Source: Bacteroidales bacterium
GTDB lineage: Bacteria; Bacteroidota; Bacteroidia; Bacteroidales; UBA932
NCBI GenBank assembly: GCA_016291185.1
Contig: JAEFAI010000023.1
Location: 1-38,687 of the forward strand
DNA length: 38,687 nt
Direction of reading: 5' to 3'
Shown: positions 25,894 to 33,479 of the stretch, piece by piece
Layout: each line of letters opens with the position of its first letter
Numbering within the stretch: the first letter of the stretch is position 1
Made by a program: the position numbers and the translations under genes
The notes under the pieces: generated by a model
The model's database searches: none
Told to the model about the DNA's origin: nothing
What the model saw: only the letters and a program-made list of their open reading frames with translations

Positions 25894-25905
25894 TCCCGAC
25901 GGGTC

Positions 25906-26475
25906 TTAGACCGTCATGATCTCTTTTTCCTTGGCGGCGACGAGGTCGTCCACCTTCTTGACGTTCTTGTCGGTGATCTTCTGCACCTCGACTTCCGCCT
26001 CTTTCTCGGTGTCCTCGGACATGCCGTCGTTCTTCTGAGCTTTCTTGAGGAGCTCGATACCGTCGCGGCGGGCGTTGCGGACCACGACCTTGGCGTTCTC
26101 GCCGGTGGTCTTGGCCTTCTTGATGAGGTCCTTGCGGCGATCCTCGGTCAGGGCCGGGACGGTGCAGCGGATGACCTCGCCGTTGTTCTGCGGGGTGAGG
26201 CCGAGGTTGGCGTCGATGATGGCCTTCTCAATCTTGTTGATGAGGCTCTTCTCCCAGGGCTGCAGCGCAAGGGTCTTGGCGTCCGGTGCGGAGATGGATG
26301 CCACCTGGTGCAGGGGGGTGGGGGTGCCGTAATAGTCGATGGTCACACCGTTGAAGATGGCCGGGTTGGCCTTGCCGACGCGGTAGGACTTGAGGTCTTC
26401 CTCCAGGAAGTTGAGGGCTTCCTGCATTTTGCCTTCGGTCAGGTCGATGATTTCTTTTGCTTTGTCGGTTAACAT
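25906..26475 (-). CDS. frr: Ribosome recycling factor
   Basis: RRF splits post-termination ribosomes together with EF-G. The 189-residue product has the standard two-domain L shape: SYRVGKANPAIFNGVTIDYYGTPTPLHQVASISAPDAKTLALQPWEKSLI, then the three-helix bundle with RKDLIKKAKTTGENAKVVVRNARRDG. It lies downstream of pyrH on the same strand, 54 bp away, the common pyrH-frr order, with a family A palindrome between them. Confidence 0.97.
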   Translation of the reverse strand: MLTDKAKEIIDLTEGKMQEALNFLEEDLKSYRVGKANPAIFNGVTIDYYGTPTPLHQVASISAPDAKTLALQPWEKSLINKIEKAIIDANLGLTPQNNGEVIRCTVPALTEDRRKDLIKKAKTTGENAKVVVRNARRDGIELLKKAQKNDGMSEDTEKEAEVEVQKITDKNVKKVDDLVAAKEKEIMTV

Positions 26476-26505
26476 ATTCTTATCCTTTTTATTATTTACA
26501 TTATA

Positions 26506-26531
26506 GTCATTCCGGACTTGATCCGGAATCT
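26506..26531 (+). repeat. Dispersed palindrome, family A, copy 4
   Basis: GTCATTCCGGA, loop CTTGA, TCCGGAATCT. It lies between pyrH and frr, which are read on the minus strand, and overlaps the last codon and stop region of pyrH by 2 bases. The arms differ from copies 1-3 but remain self-complementary. Confidence 0.85.
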
Positions 26532-27228
26532 ACGCGTGCACGACGGTGCCGATCTTCTCGCCGTTCAGCAGGCGGGTCAGGTTGCCGTCCTGCTCAACGT
26601 TGAAGACGATGATGGGGATGGGCCCCTGCTCGCAGAGGGCGAAGGCGGTCATGTCCATGACCTTGAGCTTGTCGGAGATGGCTTTCGAGAAGGTGAGCTC
26701 CTCGTAGCGCGTGGCGGTTGGATCCTTCTCGGGATCGGCGGTGTACACGCCGTCCACGCGGGTGCCCTTCAGCAGGGCGTCCGCCTCGATCTCGAGGGCG
26801 CGCAGCGCGGCGCCGGAGTCGGTGGTGAAGAAGGGATTGCCGGTGCCGCCGGCGATGAGGGCCACGCCGCCGCGCTTCAGCACGGCCAGGGCGTCTTCCT
26901 TCCTATAATAATGCGCGACGGGGTTCATCGGGGTGGCGGTGAAGACCTCGGCCTCCACGCCCAGGCTGCGGATGGCACCGGCGATGGCAAGCGCGTTCAT
27001 CACCGTGGCGAGCATGCCCATGCGGTCGCCCGTGATGCGGTCGAAACCCTTGCCCATGCCCTGCAGGCCGCGGAAGAAATTGCCGCCGCCGTTGACGATG
27101 GCAACCTGGTGGCCGGCCTTCACGGCCTCTACGATCTCACGGGCATAGCGCATGAGGTGTTTTTCGTCGATTCCTTTTCCTGCGGGGCCGCCCAGGGACT
27201 CGCCGCTCAGCTTCAGCAAAACTCTCAT
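26530..27228 (-). CDS. pyrH: UMP kinase
   Basis: UMP kinase phosphorylates UMP to UDP at the start of pyrimidine nucleotide supply. The 232-residue protein of the amino acid kinase fold starts MRVLLKLSGESLGGPAGKGID and has QVAIVNGGGNFFRG, DRMGMLATVMNALAI, LIAGGTGNPFFTTDSGAALRALEIEADALLKGTRVDGVYTADPEKDP and MDMTAFALCEQ, all standard. The start is placed at 27228; a frame beginning at 27252 adds eight unrelated residues. Confidence 0.97.
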   Translation of the reverse strand: MRVLLKLSGESLGGPAGKGIDEKHLMRYAREIVEAVKAGHQVAIVNGGGNFFRGLQGMGKGFDRITGDRMGMLATVMNALAIAGAIRSLGVEAEVFTATPMNPVAHYYRKEDALAVLKRGGVALIAGGTGNPFFTTDSGAALRALEIEADALLKGTRVDGVYTADPEKDPTATRYEELTFSKAISDKLKVMDMTAFALCEQGPIPIIVFNVEQDGNLTRLLNGEKIGTVVHA

Positions 27229-27289
27229 AGATTCAGTGTTTGTGAAGAACAAAATTATTGGAAAATTATGAAACTTGCAAGATTCGGGT

Positions 27290-27303
27290 TATATTTGCAG
27301 TCC
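27290..27303 (+). promoter_or_regulatory. -7 box and start region of sdhC
   Basis: TATATTTG followed by CAGTCC. The box matches TAnnTTTG, and the CAGTCC matches the base run following the rrn and tRNA-Leu boxes. No clean -33 element. The leader to ATG 27327 is about 23 nt. Confidence 0.6.
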
Positions 27304-27326
27304 AGACTAGCTTTAATCCAAACACG

Positions 27327-28052
27327 ATGTTTATATTCAATTCCTCTATCGGCAAAAAATTCATCCAGGCGGTGAGTGGAGCCTTCCTGATCTTTTTCCT
27401 CATCCTTCACGGAGTTATCAACTTCTTCTCTGTCATCGATTCCTTCACGGGCAAGTTCGGTGTCGTTGCGAACGACGAGGCGATCTTCAGCAAGGGCGAC
27501 GGCCTGTTCAAGCTCGGCTGCGACTTCATGTCCACGCCGATCATTGACATCATGGTCCCGATCCTCGCGCTTGGTTTTGTGATCCATATCGCCTATGGCT
27601 GCTGGCTGACCTGGCAGAACATCCGCGCCCGCGGCGGCGTGAAGCGCTACGAAGTGGCCAGCAAGGCCGCCGTCGATTCCTGGTCCGCCAAGAATATGCT
27701 CGTGCTCGGTATCATGATCCTTGGTTTCCTGGGCTTCCACCTGACGCACTTCTGGGCCAAGATGCAGCTGCCGGAGATGTTCGGTGTCGGCAATTTCGAG
27801 AACAATCCTTACCTTCTGCTGACCACCACGTTCGGTTCCTGGTGGGTCGTGGCGCTCTACATCGTGTGGTTTGTCGCCATCTGGTTCCACCTCGTGCACG
27901 GCTTTTGGAGCATGTTCCAGACCGTGGGCTGGAACGGCAGCACCTGGTTCAAGCGCCTGAAGGTCATCGGCGTTATCGTCGCTACGCTGATTGTCGTGCT
28001 CTTCGTCGCCACCGCCATCAACGCCTTCGTCCAGGCAAACTTCATCGCCTAG
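27327..28052 (+). CDS. sdhC: Succinate dehydrogenase / fumarate reductase cytochrome b subunit
   Basis: This is the membrane anchor of complex II, which passes electrons between quinone and the flavoprotein/iron-sulfur subunits. The 241-residue protein has five hydrophobic segments with His in FLILHGVINFF, VIHIAYGCWLTWQN, GFHLTHFW and WFHLVHGFWSMFQTVGWN, which fits the diheme b558-type SdhC of Bacteroidota. The start ATG 27327 (MFIFNSSIGKKFIQAVSGAFL) is well supported. The partner genes sdhA and sdhB normally follow directly; here the next gene is rplM. The stop codon is inside a degenerate palindrome. Confidence 0.93.
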   Translation: MFIFNSSIGKKFIQAVSGAFLIFFLILHGVINFFSVIDSFTGKFGVVANDEAIFSKGDGLFKLGCDFMSTPIIDIMVPILALGFVIHIAYGCWLTWQNIRARGGVKRYEVASKAAVDSWSAKNMLVLGIMILGFLGFHLTHFWAKMQLPEMFGVGNFENNPYLLLTTTFGSWWVVALYIVWFVAIWFHLVHGFWSMFQTVGWNGSTWFKRLKVIGVIVATLIVVLFVATAINAFVQANFIA

Positions 28053-28078
28053 ATTCGCCGATCCAGTCGGCACGTGAC
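28051..28078 (-). repeat. Degenerate family A palindrome
   Basis: AGATTCGCCGATC...CGGCACGTGAC resembles the reverse-oriented unit (AGATTCGCCGG...CCGGCGAATGAC) with several mismatches. It overlaps the sdhC stop codon and lies 8 bp before an intact copy. Confidence 0.5.
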
Positions 28079-28086
28079 GAAAAAAC

Positions 28087-28112
28087 GTCATTCCGGGCTT
28101 GACCCGGAATCT
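28087..28112 (+). repeat. Dispersed palindrome, family A, copy 5
   Basis: GTCATTCCGGG, loop CTTGA, CCCGGAATCT. It lies between sdhC and rplM, upstream of the rplM promoter. Confidence 0.85.
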
Positions 28113-28126
28113 CCTGTGCAGCAGGA

Positions 28127-28157
28127 TTTGTTTTTTCAGAATAAATGACTACCTTTG
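28127..28157 (+). promoter_or_regulatory. Promoter of the rplM operon
   Basis: TTTG (28127-28130), 19-bp spacer and TACCTTTG (28150-28157), then CGGTCCCT. It is almost identical to the tRNA-Leu and rrn promoters. Confidence 0.9.
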
Positions 28158-28160
28158 CGG

Positions 28161-28180
28161 TCCCTATTTTGTGTAGGGAT
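28161..28180 (+). promoter_or_regulatory. Hairpin in the rplM leader (possible L13 autoregulatory RNA)
   Basis: TCCCTA/TAGGGA around an 7-8 nt loop forms a hairpin at the very 5' end of the predicted transcript, followed by an A/T-rich stretch to the GTG start at 28215. Ribosomal-protein leaders before rplM have been reported in Bacteroidia; a match to them cannot be tested here. Confidence 0.5.
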
Positions 28181-28214
28181 CGCAAATTTTATTAACTATT
28201 TAAAGATCAAGACA

Positions 28215-28667
28215 GTGGACACACAAAGCTACAAGACTGTTTCGCTTAACAAAGCGACGGTTGACAAAAAGTGGGTTGTCATTGACGCGACTGATCTCGC
28301 TCTTGGTCGTCTTGCTGCCCGCGTGGTGCTTGTCCTTCGTGGCAAGAACAAGCCGGGTTATACGCCCCACGTGGACTGCGGTGACAACGTCATCGTCGTC
28401 AATGCGGAGAAGGTTGCCCTCAGCGGCAAGAAGATGACCGACCGGGTTTACACCCGCTACACCGGCTACCCCGGTGGACAGCGGTTCACGACCCCGCGCG
28501 ATATCCTCGCCAAGCGGCCTACCGAACTTGTCCGGAGAGCAGTTAAGGGTATGCTCCCGAAGACCCGTCTTGGTGCCGACCTCCTCAACAACCTGTTCAT
28601 CTATGCAGGTCCGGAGCATCCGCACCAGGCCCAGAACCCGAAAGAAATCAAGTTGGACGAAATTTAA
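28215..28667 (+). CDS. rplM: 50S ribosomal protein L13
   Basis: L13 is an early-assembly protein of the large subunit. GTG 28215 is chosen as the start: it gives (M)DTQSYKTVSLNKATVDKKWVVIDATDLALGRLAAR, which matches the MDTLSYKT start of Bacteroides L13. The longer frame from 28155 runs back into the promoter. The 150-residue protein has GKNKPGYTPHVDCGDNVIVVNAEKVALSGKKMTDRVYTRYTGYPGG and the AVKGMLPKTRLG signature. It is first in a rplM-rpsI-(rpsB-tsf) cluster. Confidence 0.96.
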   Translation: MDTQSYKTVSLNKATVDKKWVVIDATDLALGRLAARVVLVLRGKNKPGYTPHVDCGDNVIVVNAEKVALSGKKMTDRVYTRYTGYPGGQRFTTPRDILAKRPTELVRRAVKGMLPKTRLGADLLNNLFIYAGPEHPHQAQNPKEIKLDEI

Positions 28668-28676
28668 ACAGAGCAA

Positions 28677-29066
28677 ATGGAACAGACACACGCCCTTGGA
28701 AGACGTAAAGCAGCTGTCGCTCGCGTTTATCTCACTCCCGGCGCCGGCAATGTCACGGTCAACGGTCGCGCTCTCGAGACGTATTTTGCGCTCGATTCCC
28801 TCCGCTACATCGTGAATCAGCCGTTCGAGGTTACCTCGACGCTCGGCCAGTTTGACGTGAAGGTCACCGTTATCGGCGGTGGTACCAAAGGTCAGGCTGA
28901 GGCCATCCGTCTGGGTATCGCCCGCGCCCTCAGCGAGCTGGACCGTGAAGCTTATCGCTCTGCACTGAAGGCCGCCGGTTTCCTCACCCGCGATGCACGC
29001 GAGGTCGAGCGCAAGAAGCCGGGTCAGCCGGGTGCACGCCGCCGCTTCCAGTTCAGTAAACGTTAG
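28677..29066 (+). CDS. rpsI: 30S ribosomal protein S9
   Basis: S9 reaches the P-site tRNA with its C-terminal tail. The 129-residue protein has [45 protein letters not shown], the signature [28 protein letters not shown] and the terminal Lys-Arg. It starts 9 bp after rplM, as in nearly all bacteria. Confidence 0.98.
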   Translation: MEQTHALGRRKAAVARVYLTPGAGNVTVNGRALETYFALDSLRYIVNQPFEVTSTLGQFDVKVTVIGGGTKGQAEAIRLGIARALSELDREAYRSALKAAGFLTRDAREVERKKPGQPGARRRFQFSKR

Positions 29067-29070
29067 TTAC

Positions 29071-29217
29071 TGCCCGTTTTACGGCACAGTCGCGGTTCTA
29101 AACTTCCGGTGTCCGTGAGGACCGAGATGGGAAGTTGCCGCGCTGCGGAAAAGGTCGGAGACCGGAAAAGCTCCGCTACTCCGCCTTGAAGAAAAGAGGC
29201 CCCGCACGCGGGGACAG
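29071..29217 (+). promoter_or_regulatory. Structured leader between rpsI and rpsB
   Basis: The 185-bp gap contains at least five potential hairpins. They are TGCCcGT/ACGGCA (29071-29086); AACTTCC/GGAAGTT (29101-29136) enclosing GTCC-GTGA-GGAC; CCGC-GCT-GCGG (29138-29148); GGTC-GGA-GACC (29153-29163); and CCCCG-CACG-CGGGG (29200-29213) followed by ACAGTTTT. The last resembles a weak terminator just before the rpsB start. No TAnnTTTG promoter is seen. A regulatory leader for rpsB-tsf, perhaps bound by S2, is inferred. Confidence 0.55.
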
Positions 29218-29251
29218 TTTTAAAAAGAACAAAAACAAACAACGACACAAA

Positions 29252-30070
29252 ATGTCACGTACAAATTTCCAGGAATTGCTTGATGCAGGTGTTCACTTCG
29301 GCCACCTGGCCCGTAAGTGGAACCCTAAGATGGCTCCCTATATCTTCGATCAGAAGAACGGAATCCACATCATCGACCTGCACAAGACCATCGGCAAGAT
29401 CGATGAGGCTGCCGACGAGATGAAGCAGCTGGCCAAGAGTGGCCGCAAGATTCTCTTCGTCGCCACCAAGAAGCAGGCCAAGGATCTCGTCAAGGAGAAG
29501 GCCACCGCGGTCAACATGCCCTCCATCACGGAGCGCTGGGCTGGCGGTATGCTGACCAACTTCCCGACGATCCGTAAGGCCGTCAAGAAAATGTCCACCA
29601 TCGACAAGATGAAAGAGGACGGTACCTTCGACAAGCTCGCCAAGCGTGAGCGTCTGCAGGTTGACCGTCAGCGCGCCAAGCTCGAGAAGAACCTCGGCTC
29701 GATCCGCGACATGTCCCGCCTTCCTTCCGCCCTGTTCGTCATTGACGTGCAGAAGGAAGCCAACGCCGTCAAAGAGGCCAACCGCCTCAACATCCCGGTA
29801 TTCGCAATGGTTGATACTTGTTGCGATCCCACCCCGATTGATTATGTGATACCGGCGAACGACGACGCGACGAAGTCCATCGAGTGCGTGCTGAACGTCC
29901 TCTGCGCAGCCATCCAGGAAGGCCTCGACGAGCGCAAGCTCGAGAAGGACAAGGAGGCTGTCGAGGAGTCCGCGGCTGACGAGGCGGCCAAGCCCGCTGC
30001 AGCCCGCAAGCTCCGCGCCCGCAAGGGTGGTAAGGACGCCGAGGAGAAAGCCGAAGAGGCAGCCGAATAA
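29252..30070 (+). CDS. rpsB: 30S ribosomal protein S2
   Basis: S2 joins the head and body of the small subunit. The start ATG 29252 gives MSRTNFQELLDAGVHFGHLARKWNPKMAPYIF, the standard N-terminus; the frame open further upstream lies in the structured leader. The 272-residue protein has WAGGMLTNFPTIRKAVKKM, PSALFVIDVQKEANAVKEANRLNIPVFAMVDTCCDPTPIDYVIPANDDATKSIE, then an Ala-, Glu- and Lys-rich tail of about 40 residues, longer than in E. coli but usual in Bacteroidota. tsf follows. Confidence 0.97.
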   Translation: MSRTNFQELLDAGVHFGHLARKWNPKMAPYIFDQKNGIHIIDLHKTIGKIDEAADEMKQLAKSGRKILFVATKKQAKDLVKEKATAVNMPSITERWAGGMLTNFPTIRKAVKKMSTIDKMKEDGTFDKLAKRERLQVDRQRAKLEKNLGSIRDMSRLPSALFVIDVQKEANAVKEANRLNIPVFAMVDTCCDPTPIDYVIPANDDATKSIECVLNVLCAAIQEGLDERKLEKDKEAVEESAADEAAKPAAARKLRARKGGKDAEEKAEEAAE

Positions 30071-30100
30071 GTTCCATCTATAAAAATACAGAAAAGCATT

Positions 30101-31096
30101 ATGGCTATTACTGCAGCAGATGTAATGAAGCTCCGGAAGATGACTTCCGCGGGTATGATGGATTGCAAGAAGGCCCTTGAGGAAGCCGCCGGCGACTTCG
30201 AGAAGGCCATCGGCATCATCCGCGAGAAGGGCAAGCTCGTGGCCGCCAAGCGTGCGGACCGTGAGACTTCCGAGGGTGCCGTGAAGGCCCGCGTGGCCGG
30301 AAACAAGGCGATCCTTGTCTGCCTCGGTTGCGAGACCGACTTCGTGTCCCGCAACTCCGATTTCCAGAATCTTGCCAACGCGATCGCCGACGTGGCCATC
30401 GCGAACTGCCCTGCCGACATCGAAGGCCTGAAGGCCTGCAAGATGGCGGACGGCTACACCGTCGAGGAGGCCGTTGAGGCCCAGACCGGCAAGACTGGTG
30501 AGAAGCACGTCCTCGCTTACTACGCGTTCGTGGAAGCTCCCGTCGTGGTTGAGTACGTCCACACGCTGAACGGCAAGCTCGGCGCGCTCGTCGGCTTCAA
30601 CAAGGAGGTCCCTGCGGAGCTCGCCAAGGGTATCGTGATGCAGGTTGCATCCATGAACCCGGTGGCCATCTCCCCGGCTGACTGCCCCGCTGAGGTGCTC
30701 GAGAACGAGAAGAAGATCGCGATCGAGAAGACCAAGGAAGAGCAGGTCCAGAAGGCCGTTGACGCCGCCCTCAAGAAGGCCGGCATCAACCCTGCCCACG
30801 TGGACAGCGAGGAACACATCGAGTCCAATACCGCCAAGGGCTGGCTCACCCAGGAGCAGGCTGACAAGGCTCGCGAGATCATCAAGACCGTCAGCGCCGA
30901 GAAGGCTGCGAACCTTCCTGCCGCGATGATCGAGAACATCGCCAACGGCCGTGTCCAGAAGTTCCTGAAGGAGAACACCCTGACGGAGCAGGAGTACCAG
31001 ATGGCCGACGACAAGTCCACCGTCGCCCAGGCGCTCGCCGCCTTCGACAAGGACGCCAAGATCGTCGCCACCAAGCGCTTCTCCCTGAACGACTAA
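30101..31096 (+). CDS. tsf: Elongation factor Ts
   Basis: EF-Ts is the nucleotide exchange factor for EF-Tu. The 331-residue protein starts MAITAADVMKLRKMTSAGMMDCKKALEEAAGDFEKAI (UBA-like domain). The core has NKAILVCLGCETDFVSRNSDFQNLA and the dimerisation region VEYVHTLNGKLGALVGFN, and the C-terminal module ends FLKENTLTEQEYQMADDKSTVAQAL. The length matches the longer Bacteroidota EF-Ts (about 330) rather than E. coli (283). It follows rpsB by 30 bp and ends the cluster at a terminator. Confidence 0.97.
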   Translation: MAITAADVMKLRKMTSAGMMDCKKALEEAAGDFEKAIGIIREKGKLVAAKRADRETSEGAVKARVAGNKAILVCLGCETDFVSRNSDFQNLANAIADVAIANCPADIEGLKACKMADGYTVEEAVEAQTGKTGEKHVLAYYAFVEAPVVVEYVHTLNGKLGALVGFNKEVPAELAKGIVMQVASMNPVAISPADCPAEVLENEKKIAIEKTKEEQVQKAVDAALKKAGINPAHVDSEEHIESNTAKGWLTQEQADKAREIIKTVSAEKAANLPAAMIENIANGRVQKFLKENTLTEQEYQMADDKSTVAQALAAFDKDAKIVATKRFSLND

Positions 31097-31118
31097 TTCA
31101 ACAAGTCAAATATTGCAG

Positions 31119-31149
31119 AAATGGCTCGCTTACTGCGAGCCATTTTTGT
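31119..31149 (+). terminator. Intrinsic terminator after tsf
   Basis: An 11-bp perfect stem AAATGGCTCGC/GCGAGCCATTT with loop TTACT is followed by TTGTT. It lies 22 bp after the tsf stop. Confidence 0.9.
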
Positions 31150-31157
31150 TATCTTTG
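31150..31157 (+). promoter_or_regulatory. -7 box of the flippase-like gene (leaderless type)
   Basis: TATCTTTG overlaps the end of the tsf terminator T-run and ends 7 nt before ATG 31165, so the mRNA probably has no leader. Confidence 0.6.
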
Positions 31158-31164
31158 CACTCGT

Positions 31165-32616
31165 ATGAATCTGAAGAGTCTCGCAAAGGATACAGCTCTT
31201 TACGGGCTGGTGAGCATCGTCGGGCGGTTCCTGAATTACCTGCTGGTGCCGGTGCATACCTACTACATTCCTGTGGAGAGCGGCGGGTATGGCATTGTGT
31301 CCAACCTGTATGCCTACGCGGCGCTGCTCATGGCGCTGCTGACCTTCGGCATGGAGACGACGCTCTTCCGCTTCGCGAACAAGCCCGGGTCGGACGACAG
31401 GATGGTCTATAGCAACGCCCTCCGGATGGTGGGCGGCGTGGGGGTCTTCTTCCTCGCGCTGGTCTTCCTGCTGCTGACCCCGATCTCCGCTTCGATGGGC
31501 TATTCGGCGCATCCGGAGTACATCGGGATGTTCGCGCTGATCACAGCGCAGGATGCCTTCCAGGCCGTTATGTTCAGCCGCCTGCGTCAGCAGCGCCGGC
31601 CGTTGCGCTTCGTGTTCCTGAAGATGTCCTTCATCATTCCGAGCGTCCTGCTGAACCTCTTCATCTTCCTGGTGATGCCGAAGATCCCTGCGCTGCAGGA
31701 CTTCTTCCAGCAGTACAACTACGGCGTGGGCCTCATCTTCCTGGCGAACCTTCTCTGCACGACCCTGGTTTCCCTTCTCTTCATCCCCGAGATCCGGGGC
31801 ATCGGCTACGGCTTCGACAAGGCTCTGGCGAAGGAGATGCTGGGCTACTCCTGGCCGCTGCTGATCTTGGGCCTGGTGGGCATACTCAACCAGGTCTCGG
31901 ACAAGATTCTGCTTCCGAAACTGATGCCGGGTGAAGAGGGGATGGTGCAGCTGGGCATCTACGGCGCCTGCGTCAAGCTGGCGATGGTGATGGCCCTGCT
32001 CACGCAGGCCTTCCGCTATGCCTACGAGCCCATCGTCTTCGCGGACAACAAGGACAAGAACAGCCCTTCGACGCTTGCCGACGGGACCAAATACTTTATA
32101 ATCTTCACCCTGCTTGCCTTCCTGGCGGTGATGTTCTATCTGCCGCTGTTGCAGCACTTCATCGGTGGCGATTACCGCGAGGGCCTCGGCGTCATCCCCA
32201 TCGTGATGATGGCGGAGATCTTCATGGGCGTGTACTTCAACCTGTCCTTCTGGTACAAGCTCACCGATCAGAACTGGTGGGGCGCGGTCATCAGCGCCAT
32301 CGGCGTGGCCGTGATGATTGCGGTGAACGTCGTCTTCGTGCCGAAGATCGGCTACTGGGCCTGCGCCTGGGGCGGATTTGCCGGCTACGGCATCCCGATG
32401 GTGATCAGCTACTTCCTCGGGCAGAAGAAGTACCCTATCCCGTACGACCTGAAGGCCGTCGGCAAATTCGTGCTGCTCGCTGGTGCGCTGTTCGCTGTGT
32501 ACTGGTTCTGGCTGCGCACGCTGCCCGCATGGGCGCAGATGACCGTCGGTACGGTCCTGCTGGCGCCATACGTCCTGCTGGCCTGGAAAGAAATCAAAAC
32601 ATCAAAAGCTATATGA
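31165..32616 (+). CDS. Polysaccharide/lipid flippase-like membrane protein (MOP superfamily)
   Basis: The 483-residue protein has 12-14 hydrophobic segments. It begins MNLKSLAKDTALYGLVSIVGRFLNYLLVPVHTYYI and continues GGYGIVSNLYAYAALLMALLTFGMETTLFRF, the typical N-terminus of Wzx-like oligosaccharide flippases. Such proteins move undecaprenyl-linked sugars or lipid II across the inner membrane. No glycosyltransferase genes lie nearby, so the substrate is unknown. Its stop overlaps the start of the cyclophilin gene (ATGA, 32613-32616). Confidence 0.88.
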   Translation: MNLKSLAKDTALYGLVSIVGRFLNYLLVPVHTYYIPVESGGYGIVSNLYAYAALLMALLTFGMETTLFRFANKPGSDDRMVYSNALRMVGGVGVFFLALVFLLLTPISASMGYSAHPEYIGMFALITAQDAFQAVMFSRLRQQRRPLRFVFLKMSFIIPSVLLNLFIFLVMPKIPALQDFFQQYNYGVGLIFLANLLCTTLVSLLFIPEIRGIGYGFDKALAKEMLGYSWPLLILGLVGILNQVSDKILLPKLMPGEEGMVQLGIYGACVKLAMVMALLTQAFRYAYEPIVFADNKDKNSPSTLADGTKYFIIFTLLAFLAVMFYLPLLQHFIGGDYREGLGVIPIVMMAEIFMGVYFNLSFWYKLTDQNWWGAVISAIGVAVMIAVNVVFVPKIGYWACAWGGFAGYGIPMVISYFLGQKKYPIPYDLKAVGKFVLLAGALFAVYWFWLRTLPAWAQMTVGTVLLAPYVLLAWKEIKTSKAI

Positions 32617-33293
32617 AACGTATTTTAACCCTTACCCTCTGCTGCCTCGGTGCGGCTGCCCTGTTGGTCAGCTGCGGCGGGAATGCCGCCAAGAAAGCCG
32701 CCAAAGAGGCGGAAAAGGCCGCCGCCGACTCTGTCGCGGCAGCGGAACAAACCCAACGTACCATGGAGAAAATCGCCCAACTGCCGGCCGAGCCGGTCTT
32801 CGACATCATCACCTCAATGGGTGTCATCAAGATTAAACTGTACGAAGGCACCCCGAAGCACCGCGAGAACTTCGCGAAGCTTGCCCTCGAGAAATACTAT
32901 GACGGGATGCTCTTCCATCGCGTCATCGACGGCTTCATGATCCAGGGAGGCGACCCGCTGACCAAGGATGCTGCCAACAAGGCACGCTTCGGCACGGGCG
33001 GCCCGGACTACACCGTGCCCGCCGAGTTTGTGCCCGAGTACCGCCACAAGAAGGGCGCCATCGCGGCCGCTCGTCGCGGCGACGCCGTCAACCCCTACAA
33101 GGAATCCTCCGGCTCCCAGTTCTATCTGGTTCAGGATGAGCGCAATTGCGCCCAGCTGGATGGGGAGTACACCGTGTTCGGCGAGACCATCGAGGGCCTC
33201 GACGTGATCGACAAGATCGCTGCTGTCCAGACCGACGGCCGCGACTGCCCGGTGCAGGATGTGAAAATCATCACAATCAAGCTCGCAGAGTAG
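32613..33293 (+). CDS. Lipoprotein peptidyl-prolyl isomerase (cyclophilin type)
   Basis: The 226-residue protein starts with a lipoprotein signal (MKRILTLTLCCLGAAALLVSCGG). An Ala- and Lys-rich helical spacer follows (AAKKAAKEAEKAAADSVAAAEQT), then a cyclophilin domain from about residue 65: FDIITSMGVIKIKLYEGTPKHRENFAKLA, YYDGMLFHRVIDGFMIQGGDP, GGPDYTVPAEF, the catalytic-loop SSGSQFYLVQD and YTVFGETIEGLDVIDKIA. It probably assists protein folding in the periplasm. The start lies in an ATGA overlap with the flippase-like gene. Confidence 0.94.
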   Translation: MKRILTLTLCCLGAAALLVSCGGNAAKKAAKEAEKAAADSVAAAEQTQRTMEKIAQLPAEPVFDIITSMGVIKIKLYEGTPKHRENFAKLALEKYYDGMLFHRVIDGFMIQGGDPLTKDAANKARFGTGGPDYTVPAEFVPEYRHKKGAIAAARRGDAVNPYKESSGSQFYLVQDERNCAQLDGEYTVFGETIEGLDVIDKIAAVQTDGRDCPVQDVKIITIKLAE

Positions 33294-33370
33294 CCTGCTG
33301 GCATAGAAATTGTTGTAAAATAGAACTGAATAGTTTTTTCATAGGTTTAATTTTAGGTTAGAATTGCGAG

Positions 33371-33406
33371 AGGGCCCCGCTGGGAAGCGGGACCCTTATT
33401 TTTTTT
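33371..33406 (+). terminator. Intrinsic terminator after the cyclophilin gene
   Basis: AGGGcCCCGCT/AGCGGGaCCCT with loop GGGA (one C-A mismatch) is followed by TATTTTTTTT. It lies 77 bp after the cyclophilin stop. Confidence 0.9.
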
Positions 33407-33440
33407 GATGCCAGTAGGGGGTCTTTAACGGGAAAATGTG

Positions 33441-33461
33441 TATTTTTGTGTGTTATAACAC
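33441..33461 (+). promoter_or_regulatory. -7 box and operator-like palindrome before the DUF4954 gene
   Basis: TATTTTTG (33441-33448) matches the -7 consensus. It is followed at once by the perfect 12-bp palindrome GTGTTATAACAC (33450-33461), which would cover the transcription start. No -33 TTTG is seen at the usual distance. A repressor or regulator binding site is inferred. Confidence 0.55.
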
Positions 33462-33479
33462 GCAAAAAAGCCACATTGT

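Noticed and set aside
28155..28214. Longer rplM start at 28155
   Set aside because: It would begin inside the -7 promoter box and adds residues absent from L13.
29255..30817. 520-codon open frame antisense to rpsB and tsf
   Set aside because: A shadow of two certain genes; long antisense frames are common at this base composition.
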